From Bacillota bacterium (lineage in GTDB: Bacteria; Bacillota; Clostridia; Christensenellales; SZUA-584), in assembly GCA_023397655.1 (NCBI GenBank), contig JAEWTW010000012.1, positions 62,001 through 126,000 of the forward strand: DNA of 64,000 nt, given 5' to 3'. Shown here piece after piece: positions 1-8,648 of this stretch (position 1 is its first letter; each line of letters begins with the position of its first letter). Under the pieces are notes generated by a model. The model had not been told where the DNA came from and made no database searches. It saw only the letters and a list, made by a program, of their open reading frames with translations. Made by a program: the position numbers and the translations under genes.

Positions 1-386
1 CCGAATTCATTGATGATCTTCTGCGCCTTGGCGTTGAGCTGCTTGTAGTTGATAAAACCGTGCGTCGTGGGAACGCGTCCCAGAAATATGTTCTCCGCAA
101 CGGACAGATACTGAGCAAGCTGCCGCTCCTGATAGATGACGCTGATGCCTGCCTTTATGGCTTCGTCCGGGTTCGCGTACAACACCTTTTTTCCTTCTAT
201 GTATATCTCGCCGGATGTCGGCTGGTAATCCCCGTTGAGTATCTTTAACAGAGTGGATTTACCCGCACCGTTCTCGCCCACGAAGGCGACGATCTCTCCG
301 CGGTTGACAGTAAAGCCGACCGAATCGAGCGCCTTAACGCCGGGGAACTGCATCGATATGTTCCTGAACTCGAGAAAGGGCTGCAT
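1..386 (-). CDS. Sugar ABC transporter ATP-binding protein, N-terminal part (runs off left edge)
   Basis: Only the first ~128 residues are in the window. The reading frame starts at ATG 386-384, with GGAGG about 13 bases upstream, and begins MQPFLEFRNISMQFPGVKAL. A Walker A motif (GENGAGKST) and the Q-loop region (ISVIYQERQLAQYLSVAENI) match the first ATPase domain of the RbsA/MglA family, which energises import of monosaccharides at the cytoplasmic face of the membrane. The gene is divergent from the URO-D operon at 621. Its substrate cannot be read from this piece. The family call is secure. The permease and binding-protein partners would lie to the left of the window. Confidence 0.85.
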   Translation of the reverse strand, partial: MQPFLEFRNISMQFPGVKALDSVGFTVNRGEIVAFVGENGAGKSTLLKILNGDYQPTSGEIYIEGKKVLYANPDEAIKAGISVIYQERQLAQYLSVAENIFLGRVPTTHGFINYKQLNAKAQKIINEF

Positions 387-506
387 AAGTTTTTTAGCCT
401 CCGAACGCTTTGATAGTTACTCGCTTGCTACCGTCTCATTGTATAGCCTTGTTACGGGAACTTAAATAAAATTAATTTGCCGCATCTTATAACTTATTTA
501 CGTGAT

Positions 507-534
507 TTCATAAATGGTTAAAAAAATGAGTCAA
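507..534 (-). promoter_or_regulatory. Candidate promoter for the left-edge sugar ABC ATPase
   Basis: On the minus strand a TTGACT (-35, plus positions 529-534) is followed after 16 bases by TATGAA (-10, positions 507-512), about 120 bases upstream of the ATG at 386. The -35 is good and the -10 only fair. No clear operator was seen in the 234-base divergent intergenic region. Confidence 0.3.
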
Positions 535-620
535 TATAACCTACACAAACGTCAATACTTTTTATTCACTGTGATATAGCGGTTTGATATCCTTGATTTA
601 TTAATAGAAGGAGATGCGCT

Positions 621-1793
621 ATGGACAGCAGAGACCGTATTTTAAGCACGTTTGCCAAAGAAAGAACGGACCGGCTTCCGGTATGTCTGTTCATACAGGA
701 TCAGGGCCATTTGCTGAATCAGCTTCATCCCGAAATAGGCGAAGACGAATATGACGCTCTGCAAAAAGCTTCGGTTGACTTTCAGCGCGAAATGGGCGCG
801 GACGTATTCTTAAGGATACTGTTTGATGAAGCGCTGCCGCAGCATGTGCTGTTCGGCGGAGTCAACATATCCCGCAGCACGAAGGACTGGCAGGTGGAAA
901 CAACCGAAAGGCAAAGCGGCTCCACCAGGGTGATATCCTCCAGCATTAAAACGCCGGGGGGCATACTGACACAGGAGTTCTCGATCAACCGTCTGTACGA
1001 CAGGACGCTGATGTACGCCTGCACCAAGAAGCCCGTGCTGTGCGAGCAGGACCTCGACCTCGTGATTGAATACGAGCCGGGTATGAGTGAGGATTTTTCG
1101 GAGTCGTTTAAAAACCGCGTCACACGGATGAAGGATTACGTAGGCGGCGACGGGGTTGTGGGCGCATGGATACCGTACGGCCCGTTCAACAACGCTTCCC
1201 ACCTCGTTGAGCTCGACGAGCTGTATTCTCTTTTTCTGTTTGACGAGGATTATTACGACAAGCTGATGGGTTACTCACTCAGGCGGTTCGACGACTATGT
1301 CCGCGCCTATATGAACTCGGGGCTGGACGCCTACTTCGTGGGCGGCAACGTGCCGGGCGGCTTCATGGGCAAAAAGAACTACGACACGTACGCCCTGCCC
1401 TATGAGAAAAAGTACATTGATCTATGCCAGAGCGAGGGGACTCCCTGCATCTATCACAACTGCGGCCAGATCATGGCGCTCATCGAATCCTATAAAGCGC
1501 TGGGCTGCCGCATCATCGAGCCGTTTTCTCCGCCGCCGTTGGGTGATACGGATCTGGACTTTGCGGTAGATGTTATAGACGGAGACTACATTATGCACTG
1601 CGGCGTCGATCAGGTCAATATCATACAGAACGGCAGTGTGGCCGATGTGGTTGAAGCGACCCGCCGCACTGTGCTGGCAGCAAAGAAGAAGGGCTGCAAC
1701 ATTATACAAAACGCGGACTTCTTTGAATACGGCACACCGGTCGAAAACATCAAGGCCTTTGTGGATACGGCTTTGAAATACGGCGTCTATTAA
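621..1793 (+). CDS. Uroporphyrinogen decarboxylase (URO-D) family protein, first of four
   Basis: 390 residues. The start MDSRDRILSTF is preceded by AGAAGGAG. The N-terminus (R-D-R-I-L-x-x-F-x-x-E-x-x-D-R-L-P) and the C-terminal barrel segment, with IYHNCGQIMALIESY and MHCGVDQ, are typical of the URO-D/cobalamin-methyltransferase superfamily (HemE, MtaA, CmuA). In methyltransferase members the His/Cys of such an HxCG segment helps bind zinc. Members outside haem synthesis usually move methyl groups to or from corrinoids, or act on unknown substrates. No corrinoid protein or haem gene lies nearby, so haem synthesis is unlikely. First gene of a tight operon; the next gene starts at the base after the stop codon. 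The substrate is unknown. Confidence 0.8.
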   Translation: MDSRDRILSTFAKERTDRLPVCLFIQDQGHLLNQLHPEIGEDEYDALQKASVDFQREMGADVFLRILFDEALPQHVLFGGVNISRSTKDWQVETTERQSGSTRVISSSIKTPGGILTQEFSINRLYDRTLMYACTKKPVLCEQDLDLVIEYEPGMSEDFSESFKNRVTRMKDYVGGDGVVGAWIPYGPFNNASHLVELDELYSLFLFDEDYYDKLMGYSLRRFDDYVRAYMNSGLDAYFVGGNVPGGFMGKKNYDTYALPYEKKYIDLCQSEGTPCIYHNCGQIMALIESYKALGCRIIEPFSPPPLGDTDLDFAVDVIDGDYIMHCGVDQVNIIQNGSVADVVEATRRTVLAAKKKGCNIIQNADFFEYGTPVENIKAFVDTALKYGVY

Positions 1794-2711
1794 ATGGATA
1801 TTACAAGAACACACTACAAAGATATTGACGCGTACGTCGTATCCGACGGCGATCTCGAGCTGACCGTATCGGATTACGGTGCTAAATTGCAGAGCATACG
1901 CTTTCACGGCAAAGAGTATCTTGTACAAAACAGCGCCTCCCGGCAATACCGTCTGTCAGGTTACGGGGACAGCTTTGTCGAAGGCGAATTTTCGGGGTTT
2001 GACGATATGTTCCCCAACATCACAGCGGGATTATATGTCGGAGGCCGCTTCGATGGTGCTATACTTCCCGACCACGGCGAGGTGTGGTCACAGACATGGA
2101 ATCACGCCATGGCCGATGAAGGTGTGACGCTGTCGGTGGACGGCACGGCTTTGCCCTATACGCTGCAAAAAACTGTGAGCGTTTCGTATCCAGCTATTGT
2201 GTTGGAGTACACGCTGACCAACCGCTCAAGCAGCGCTTTCGAATATATCTGGGCGGCGCATCCGCTGTTCATATTGGAGAAGGACACGCGGCTGGAGCTG
2301 CCGAGCGTTTCCGAAATCATCAACGTCTTTGGCGGGCAGCGTTATCTGGGCAGCGACGGAGAAAGACACAGCTGGCCGATGTCCAACGATGGCCGGGACA
2401 TGAGCGTACTGAACCCGGCCAACAGGTGCCAGAACAAGTACTATATCGAAAACGACCGCGCGGAGAATGTGGCTCGTATCCGCTATCCCGGCGGCACTGC
2501 CGTAACGCTTCGCGCAACAGACGGCGTCCCGTACCTTGGCGTATGGGTTGACGAAGGCGTACAGATGAGCTGTATTGCGCCCGAACCCTGCACCGGCGTT
2601 TACGACACGCAGGAGCGCGCGCACAACAGCGGCCGGATTTGCCGCATCGAAGCGCACTCTTCCTGCCGTTTCGGACTGACCATATCATTTGAAGGAGGAA
2701 ACGATAAGTGA
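1794..2711 (+). CDS. Aldose 1-epimerase (galactose mutarotase)-like protein
   Basis: 305 residues. The ATG directly follows the TAA of the upstream gene, so translation is probably coupled. The N-terminal half (LTVSDYGAKLQSIRFHGKEY) and the segment LPDHGEVWSQTW resemble galactose-mutarotase-fold proteins; the DHGE(V)W motif is common in mutarotase-like proteins of sugar operons. The family interconverts sugar anomers or binds sugars in the cytoplasm. Its place among URO-D genes suggests that the operon handles a carbohydrate-linked substrate, which is inference. The last four bases overlap the GTG start of the next gene (GTGA). Confidence 0.72.
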   Translation: MDITRTHYKDIDAYVVSDGDLELTVSDYGAKLQSIRFHGKEYLVQNSASRQYRLSGYGDSFVEGEFSGFDDMFPNITAGLYVGGRFDGAILPDHGEVWSQTWNHAMADEGVTLSVDGTALPYTLQKTVSVSYPAIVLEYTLTNRSSSAFEYIWAAHPLFILEKDTRLELPSVSEIINVFGGQRYLGSDGERHSWPMSNDGRDMSVLNPANRCQNKYYIENDRAENVARIRYPGGTAVTLRATDGVPYLGVWVDEGVQMSCIAPEPCTGVYDTQERAHNSGRICRIEAHSSCRFGLTISFEGGNDK

Positions 2712-3763
2712 ATTCCCGCGAGAGAACATTGATGGCGCTGCATCACGAAGAGCCTGACAGGCCGCCAATATCGGCCACATATACCCCTGAGGTCGCCGCC
2801 ATGCTGAGAGCTGAATATGGCTGCGACGGTGAGGACCTGGGTTACGTGATGGGCAACGACCTGATCAAAACGGCGGTGGGCATGGAGATGAGCTACTATC
2901 TTTATCCCACGGAAACGTATACGTGCAAGTTCGGCGTCGAGTGGAAAAACGTCAAGAACGAAACGGGCGCTTATACCGAGATCATCGGCGGTGCGCTGAT
3001 GGACGATGAGGATGGCGCCAAGCTCAAGGCTTACCGCATTCCGAACCCCGATGAGCCGAGCCAATACGCGCCGCTGCAGGAAAACGTGCGGCGTTACGGG
3101 AAGGAGAAGTTCATCGTGGGCTCGTGCCAGTGCTCCATATTTGAAACAGCGTGGTATCTGCACGGCATTGAAGAAACGCTGATGGACATGATCGCCAACG
3201 AGGACTACGCCAACGAGCTGTTCGACAAGATCATGCAGTTTCCGCTCAAAGCGGGGCTGAATATGATCGACATGGGCGCGGACATGATTTGGCTGGGAGA
3301 CGACATCGCCACACAGCAGAACATGATGATGTCGCTGCCCATGTGGCGCAAGTTCTTCAAAACCCGGTATGCAGAAATATTCGCAGCCTTTAAAAAGCGT
3401 AACCCGAACATCTTCATCGCCTACCATTCCTGCGGCAACTGTCAGGACACGTTTGAAGACTTTATCGAGATCGGGCTGGACGTAATAAACCCCATACAGC
3501 CGCTGGCTATGGACCCTTACAGCATCAAGAAGCGGTACGGCGATAAGCTCACGATGTTCGGCGCTCTGGATGTGCAGATGCTGTTGCCGTTCGGAACGGC
3601 GGATCAGGTAACGGCCACCGTGCGGGATTACAAACGGATGCTGGGTGCCGGCGGCGGCTATATACTGTCGCCCGCGCACCATATCCAGTCGGATACCAGC
3701 ATGGACAACATTAAGGCATTTTACGGGGCGGCGATGGAACCGACGGATTACCAGAGGGTTTGA
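2708..3763 (+). CDS. URO-D family protein, second of four
   Basis: 351 residues, starting with GTG at 2708 (MNSRERTLMALHHEEPDRPP), eight bases after GAAGGAGGA. The N-terminus is the standard URO-D/MtaA opening. The C-terminal part, with IAYHSCGN, GLDVINPIQPLA, FGALDVQ and GGGYILSPAHHIQ, is the best family match in the operon. The length equals that of canonical HemE (~350), but the absence of other haem genes and the paralogous array argue for a methyltransferase-like or unknown role. Co-translated with the mutarotase-like gene through a 4-base overlap. Confidence 0.83.
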   Translation: MNSRERTLMALHHEEPDRPPISATYTPEVAAMLRAEYGCDGEDLGYVMGNDLIKTAVGMEMSYYLYPTETYTCKFGVEWKNVKNETGAYTEIIGGALMDDEDGAKLKAYRIPNPDEPSQYAPLQENVRRYGKEKFIVGSCQCSIFETAWYLHGIEETLMDMIANEDYANELFDKIMQFPLKAGLNMIDMGADMIWLGDDIATQQNMMMSLPMWRKFFKTRYAEIFAAFKKRNPNIFIAYHSCGNCQDTFEDFIEIGLDVINPIQPLAMDPYSIKKRYGDKLTMFGALDVQMLLPFGTADQVTATVRDYKRMLGAGGGYILSPAHHIQSDTSMDNIKAFYGAAMEPTDYQRV

Positions 3764-3764
3764 C

Positions 3765-4883
3765 ATGTTTGACATCATGCAACGATACCAAACGAGAATA
3801 GCACGTTCGCGTGAAAAGCTGCGGGCCGCATGGAACAGACAAAACGACGGCCCGGTGTTCATTATCTCAGACGTCAACTACGCGCTATGCGGACAGCATG
3901 ACATTCCGGAAGATTACTTTGAACCTGCCGTTATGTTCGAATATCAGAAGAACAAGATCGAACGGCATATGCGCGAGATCGACGACGATTATATTCCCGT
4001 GTTTCATCCGTGGTACGGCACCGCCGTAGTTCCATCCGCTCTGGGTATCGACGTACGCTTTCAGAAGGGTCTGGACCCGACGGCATTGGGCGCTGTGCTC
4101 AACGAAGCGGAGGCTATCAAAAAGCTGCAAGAACCCGATTATCAAAACGACGGGCAATTCCCTGACGTGCTGCGTTGCCTGAAATATTTCCGCGAAAACA
4201 CCGACGCGCCCGTCTGCGTGACGGATACTCAAGGCCCCTTCAATATTGCGCTGACGTTGGCCGGGGTAGAAAACCTGTTTGTCTGGATGTACCAGGAAAA
4301 GAGTTTGGTGCATGAGCTGATGGCGTTTTGCACACATGTGCTGATAGAGTGGGTGAAAGCGCAGAAGGCCGTGTTGGGTCTCGCACTGGATAAGGGTGCA
4401 TATCCCCATGCCATTGAGTTGCCGGAGGGCTTTGGCGGCGTGGCGTTCGCGGACGATGACGCAGGGCTGGTCAGCCAAGCGCTTTACAGCGAATTCGTTG
4501 TGCCCTATAACGAAAAGCTGCTGGCCGCTTTTTCGGGCGGAACCATGCATTTCTGCGGCTCCGCGCATCAGCAGCTGGGCAGCATTACGAGAATGAAGAA
4601 TCTGGGTGGCGTCAATAACTTCTGCATGTCTGACTTTGGTCAGATACGTGAACTGAACGCCCTAATGGAGGGCAAAGGCGCAGTGATGGCGTGCGATTTC
4701 AACGCCGCGGACCCCGCTGCCTACTGTGCCGGTTTCAAAGAAGCCGTGGGAGATATACGCGGCATTGTCAACGGCATATTTGTGGCACCCGGCATGCAGT
4801 TGGACGGCGGCAATTACGTCTACGGTTCAAAAAGCAGGGAGGAGACCGTGGAGCAGTACCTATATGAGTTTAATAACTGGTAA
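3765..4883 (+). CDS. Divergent URO-D family protein, third of four
   Basis: 372 residues from ATG 3765 (MFDIMQRYQTRIARSREKL). A longer open frame extends 40 codons upstream inside the preceding gene, but AGAGGG at 3752-3757 and the operon spacing support 3765. It lacks the usual N-terminal NSRER/PDR motif. It keeps the C-terminal barrel pattern: MHFCGSAHQQL, SDFGQIRELNALM and a final GNYVYGSKSREETVEQYL. It is therefore a remote member and may have a different partner or substrate from its neighbours. The call to the fold is fairly safe; the function is unknown. Confidence 0.68.
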   Translation: MFDIMQRYQTRIARSREKLRAAWNRQNDGPVFIISDVNYALCGQHDIPEDYFEPAVMFEYQKNKIERHMREIDDDYIPVFHPWYGTAVVPSALGIDVRFQKGLDPTALGAVLNEAEAIKKLQEPDYQNDGQFPDVLRCLKYFRENTDAPVCVTDTQGPFNIALTLAGVENLFVWMYQEKSLVHELMAFCTHVLIEWVKAQKAVLGLALDKGAYPHAIELPEGFGGVAFADDDAGLVSQALYSEFVVPYNEKLLAAFSGGTMHFCGSAHQQLGSITRMKNLGGVNNFCMSDFGQIRELNALMEGKGAVMACDFNAADPAAYCAGFKEAVGDIRGIVNGIFVAPGMQLDGGNYVYGSKSREETVEQYLYEFNNW

Positions 4884-4895
4884 GTGAGGTAACAC

Positions 4896-6185
4896 ATGAA
4901 TTCAAGAGAACGGATCATTGCAGCGCTCAATCATCAGCAGCCCGACCGCTGCCCCATCGATTTGGGGAGCAACGGGCAGACCGGTATGAATGTCAGCACG
5001 ATGTACAAATTTCGCAAGGCGCTCGGTTTGGACGAACACCGGCTGAACGTACAGGAGCCCTTTCAGATGCTGGGCGAGATCGAGGATGACTTGAGGCGCG
5101 CGGTGGGCGGCGACGTGATTGGCCTTTGGAACACGGGCACCATGATGGGTTATAAAAACGATAACCAGAAGGAATGGCAGCTGGGCGACGGAACCCCGGT
5201 TTTTATGGGCTCCAAGTTTGAGTATGACGTGAAGGAAAACGGCGATACGCTCGTGTATCCTCAGGGCGACCGGAGCGCCAAGCCCAGCGTATGCATGCCT
5301 GCGGACGGCTCGTTCTTTGATTCCATCGATCACTTTGACGAAGCGTTCGACATGGATATGGACGAAGATCAGCTGACCCCGCTGGAAGATTTTAAGAACG
5401 ACTTTGCCGTCGCCACAGACGAAGAAGCCCGCTACTGGGAACAAAAATCGTACGACCTGTACGAGGGCACAGATTACGCGGTGATGGGCGTATTGGGCGG
5501 CGCGGGTCTGGGCGACGTGGCTCTGGTTCCGGGGCCGTCGGTGACGCATCCCAAAGGCATACGCACCGTGGAAGGGTGGCTGCTCGCCCATATGCTGTTC
5601 CCCGACTACATCAACGAGGTGTTTACGTACCAGACGGAAATCATGCTGAAAAACCTTGAGATATACAAGCAGGCCGTGGGCAACCGCATACAAGTCATCT
5701 GGGTATCTGGCACCGATTTTGGAACGCAGCACGGCACGTTCACCAGCCCCGACACGTTCAGACAGCTGTATAAGCCGCACTATTGCAAAATCAACGACTG
5801 GATACATGATAACACCGAATGGAAGACGTTCTACCACACCTGCGGGCGCGTCAACAATCTGCTGGACGACTTTGCCGAAATGGGAGTGGACTGCCTGAAC
5901 CCGGTGCAGTTCAGCGCCATGGAACCGAACGGTGGTCTGTCGCCCGCGGCGCTGAAGGAGAAATACGGAGACAAGTTCGTATTCTGGGGCGGCGGTGTGG
6001 ATACGCAAAAGACGCTTCCGTTTGGAACGCCGGACGAAGTGCGGCAGGAGGTGCGCGAGCGCGTGGACATATTGAACCGCGGCGGCGGCTACGTCTTTGC
6101 ATCCATCCACAACGTTGTCGCGAAAGTTCCGCCGGAAAACCTGCTGGCTATGTATGAGACGGTGCTGGGGAAAAAGCTGGTGTAA
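4896..6185 (+). CDS. URO-D family protein, fourth of four
   Basis: 429 residues, ATG 4896 with GTGAGGT upstream. It opens MNSRERIIAALNHQQPDRCP, nearly the same as the second paralogue, and ends with TFYHTCGRVNNLLDDFAEMG, DCLNPVQFSAM, FWGGGVDTQKTLPFG and GGGYVFASIHNVVAKVPPEN. It is about 75 residues longer than HemE, mostly from an insertion in the first half (around residues 70-180). Last gene of the operon; a strong hairpin follows at 6247. The role is presumably linked to the other three paralogues and the mutarotase-like protein. Confidence 0.83.
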   Translation: MNSRERIIAALNHQQPDRCPIDLGSNGQTGMNVSTMYKFRKALGLDEHRLNVQEPFQMLGEIEDDLRRAVGGDVIGLWNTGTMMGYKNDNQKEWQLGDGTPVFMGSKFEYDVKENGDTLVYPQGDRSAKPSVCMPADGSFFDSIDHFDEAFDMDMDEDQLTPLEDFKNDFAVATDEEARYWEQKSYDLYEGTDYAVMGVLGGAGLGDVALVPGPSVTHPKGIRTVEGWLLAHMLFPDYINEVFTYQTEIMLKNLEIYKQAVGNRIQVIWVSGTDFGTQHGTFTSPDTFRQLYKPHYCKINDWIHDNTEWKTFYHTCGRVNNLLDDFAEMGVDCLNPVQFSAMEPNGGLSPAALKEKYGDKFVFWGGGVDTQKTLPFGTPDEVRQEVRERVDILNRGGGYVFASIHNVVAKVPPENLLAMYETVLGKKLV

Positions 6186-6246
6186 CAACCTCGTATTACT
6201 CTTTCATAAATAGAAAACAGGCCTTATTCTTTCCACCACGTATATT

Positions 6247-6275
6247 TGCTCACCAGGCATACTGCCTGGTGAGCA
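6247..6275. terminator. Perfect 13-bp hairpin between convergent operons
   Basis: TGCTCACCAGGCA and its exact reverse complement flank the 3-base loop TAC. It lies between the ends of the URO-D operon (+, stop at 6185) and of the BMC shell gene (-, stop at 6426). Neither side has a long T-run, so it may act weakly as a bidirectional terminator or as an mRNA 3'-end stabiliser. Confidence 0.6.
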
Positions 6276-6425
6276 TTAAGTGTGTTGCCTCGCATGGGGA
6301 ATGTAAGCCATTACATTTTATTTGTTTTAATCCTTTGCCATAATTTAAGATAAAAATAGAGCAAGGATAACCTTGCCCCAATTAACTTATCTGATGCATT
6401 ACAATAATATATTTACGTTTATTCC

Positions 6426-6701
6426 CTATTTCCGAGGCAGTATTCCTTCCACGTCTGTGTGCGGTCTTGGTATAACATGTACACCGTACAGCTCACCCAC
6501 GCGCTTCGCGGCCGCAGCACCTGCGTCCACGCTTGCCTTAACCGCACCTACATCGCCTCTTACCATGACTGTAACCAGCCCGCTGCCAATCTTCTCTTTG
6601 CCAATCAGCGTAACGTTGGCAGCCTTGACCATTGCGTCCGCCGCTTCAATCGCACCGATGAGCCCTTTTGTTTCCACCATTCCAAGTGCTTCCTGTGTCA
6701 T
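6426..6701 (-). CDS. Bacterial microcompartment hexameric shell protein (BMC-H)
   Basis: 91 residues, GGAGGAT 11 bases before the ATG. The sequence [20 protein letters not shown] followed by a KAANVTL strand and the [21 protein letters not shown] helix is the single BMC domain (PduA/EutM/CcmK class), which forms flat hexamers tiling the shell. The pore-loop region reads [17 protein letters not shown]. The C-terminal extension [18 protein letters not shown] is typical of metabolosome BMC-H. It is last in an operon behind a DeoC aldolase and sugar ABC permeases. A second, almost identical BMC-H gene sits at 62557. No BMC-P or BMC-T gene is present in the window. Confidence 0.95.
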   Translation of the reverse strand: MTQEALGMVETKGLIGAIEAADAMVKAANVTLIGKEKIGSGLVTVMVRGDVGAVKASVDAGAAAAKRVGELYGVHVIPRPHTDVEGILPRK

Positions 6702-6720
6702 AACAGATTATCCTCCGGAA

Positions 6721-7542
6721 TTAATAATTGTTCTTGCAGATTGTGATGTTGCCGGTGGGGCAGGTCGATGTGCATTTACCGCAGTTGATACAGTTTGTCT
6801 GCGCTCCCGGTCCCTCCACAATGTTGATGCCTGAGCTTGTCCCTAACCTGTTCGCTCCCGCTTTTAGCATTGCAACTGCGCTGTTATAGTCTTTAACACC
6901 GCCCGATGCTTTGACGCCCATATCCTTACCTATAGTTTTACGCATCAGCGCAACATCTTCAGCTGTGGCGCCGCCTGTTGAGAATCCAGTTGAAGTTTTC
7001 ACAAAATCCGCGCCTGCAAGCTTTGCAATCGTACAAACCTTAACCTTTTCTTCATCTGTCAGCAGGCATGTTTCTATGATTACTTTTACAAGAGACCTTC
7101 CTCTTGCAACATTGACAACCGCTTCAATATCGCGTTTGACCAGCGCCCAGTCGCCCGACTTGATAGCGCCGATATTGACGACCATGTCCACTTCTTCAGC
7201 ACCCAGAGTAATAACCGTGTTTGTTTCCTCAGCCTTGACCTCGGGTAATGTGGCCCCAAGCGGAAAGCCCACAACCACGCAAGGCGCTACGCCGCTGCCC
7301 GCAAGCTGGTCCGCCACAAACTTTATATGGTTCGGGTTAACGCATACGCTGGCAAAACGGTATTTTTTAGCTTCGTCGCATATTTTGCGAACCTGGTCCT
7401 GTGAGGCTTCCGGCTTCAGCAGCGTGTGGTCAACATATCTGGCGAGCGCTGACGGCTCGTATCCGCCGTCAGACCCCTGCTTTTCCGCCATCTTTGTTAA
7501 AACTTCCTGCGTGACTTGTCTGATCAGTTCGTTTAAATCCAT
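6721..7542 (-). CDS. deoC: Deoxyribose-phosphate aldolase with BMC-targeting-like helix and C-terminal Fe-S motif
   Basis: 273 residues from ATG 7542, with GAGGA about 10 bases upstream. A 13-codon-longer GTG start at 7581 lacks support. DeoC is a class I aldolase cleaving 2-deoxyribose-5-phosphate to acetaldehyde and glyceraldehyde-3-phosphate. The Schiff-base lysine lies in [16 protein letters not shown], the proton-relay lysine in [10 protein letters not shown], and the conserved Asp in VDMVVNIGA. Two additions are unusual. The N-terminal [18 protein letters not shown] reads as an amphipathic helix like BMC encapsulation peptides. The C-terminal C251-x2-C254-x2-C257-x3-C261-P is a 4Fe-4S-type motif absent from ordinary DeoC. 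Adjacent to the BMC-H gene, it is probably an encapsulated enzyme. Confidence 0.92.
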   Translation of the reverse strand: MDLNELIRQVTQEVLTKMAEKQGSDGGYEPSALARYVDHTLLKPEASQDQVRKICDEAKKYRFASVCVNPNHIKFVADQLAGSGVAPCVVVGFPLGATLPEVKAEETNTVITLGAEEVDMVVNIGAIKSGDWALVKRDIEAVVNVARGRSLVKVIIETCLLTDEEKVKVCTIAKLAGADFVKTSTGFSTGGATAEDVALMRKTIGKDMGVKASGGVKDYNSAVAMLKAGANRLGTSSGINIVEGPGAQTNCINCGKCTSTCPTGNITICKNNY

Positions 7543-7585
7543 ATGGTATATATCCTCGTCTTTATGGTAGTTAAGCAGCACCTTA

Positions 7586-8638
7586 TTACAACTTTTTGAG
7601 CGCCTTCTTTTCTCTCCTGATGGCCGATACGAAGTTGATGGTCATGACGATCACCAACACGGCACCCCAAACGATATCCTTCAGATATGTCACGTTTGTG
7701 ACCTGGAAGAAATTCATTCCGGTAGCAAGAAACTGCATCGTCAGCATAGCGAACAGCACACCGAGCACGTTACCTTCACCACCGCTTGGGTCAGTACCGC
7801 CAAGAACAGCAATCATGATAGCCTGCAGCGTGTAGGTCGTCCCGTAATCCGCATTCGCCTGATTTGATCGGCCAAACAGTATGCATCCCGAAATGGCTGC
7901 CAGCACACCGGAGATCGTGTATGTCGTGCAGAGAAGTTTCTTCATGTTGATACCGGAGAACTCAGCGGCTATCGGGTTTGATCCTGTCATGTAAAGCTTC
8001 ATGCCATACGGCGTCCGGGATATCAGGAACCAAATCGCCAGTGCAACGATAACCAGAATAACGAACTGAGCCGGAATTACATTGAATACGAACCCCTGTC
8101 CCAGAGAGTTAAACACCTTTGTCAAGCCGACAATTGATTTGCCCTGAGTGATAACCACGGCGAGGCCCATATAAACATAGTTGCTGCCCAGCGTCACAAT
8201 GATAGCCGGAGTGTTAAAGTTGCTGATGATCAGACCATTGATGAAACCGGCTATTGCACCCACAACCAACGCCAGCGCAATGGCTGCGATGGAAATCAGC
8301 GCCTGCGTACCCGCCGGCGTCGCTTCCGTCACTGTCGATGTAATAAATGATGCAGCTACAATACCCGCCAGATTGGCTTTGCCGACCATGGATAAGTCGA
8401 TTCCCCCGGTAATCATGGGCAGCATCACGCCGATAGCGAGTATGCCGACCTCTGGGATCTGAAGTGCCATGGTCTGCAGCGTGGTTGCACTGAAATACAT
8501 GGACCTTGAGTTGATAGCCTTGGTCATCAGTCCCATTCCCACGTAGGCAATCACCATAAAGATGAACAGCCAACCCATTTTCGAATCAAAGAACTGATAT
8601 AAGAAGGAGGACTTCTTAACTCTATTATTCTCTTTCAT
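7586..8638 (-). CDS. Ribose/galactose-type ABC transporter permease (second)
   Basis: 350 residues with about ten hydrophobic segments. The BPD_transp_2 (RbsC) family is shown by [20 protein letters not shown] in the first half and by [20 protein letters not shown] near the end. It would form the membrane channel with the permease at 8649, ten bases upstream. The RBS AGGAGGGTC precedes the ATG. The neighbouring ATPase and binding protein complete a CUT2-type sugar importer. The substrate is not readable; DeoC, ribokinase and RbsD/FucU in the surroundings suggest a pentose or deoxypentose. Confidence 0.88.
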   Translation of the reverse strand: MKENNRVKKSSFLYQFFDSKMGWLFIFMVIAYVGMGLMTKAINSRSMYFSATTLQTMALQIPEVGILAIGVMLPMITGGIDLSMVGKANLAGIVAASFITSTVTEATPAGTQALISIAAIALALVVGAIAGFINGLIISNFNTPAIIVTLGSNYVYMGLAVVITQGKSIVGLTKVFNSLGQGFVFNVIPAQFVILVIVALAIWFLISRTPYGMKLYMTGSNPIAAEFSGINMKKLLCTTYTISGVLAAISGCILFGRSNQANADYGTTYTLQAIMIAVLGGTDPSGGEGNVLGVLFAMLTMQFLATGMNFFQVTNVTYLKDIVWGAVLVIVMTINFVSAIRREKKALKKL

Positions 8639-8648
8639 ATGACCCTCC

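Noticed and set aside
4902..6188. 428-codon open frame on the minus strand opposite the fourth URO-D gene
   Set aside because: It mirrors a well-supported gene, has low-complexity His/Val/Arg-rich translation and no family motif or RBS. Similar antisense frames at 2600-3877 and 19382-20992 were rejected for the same reasons.
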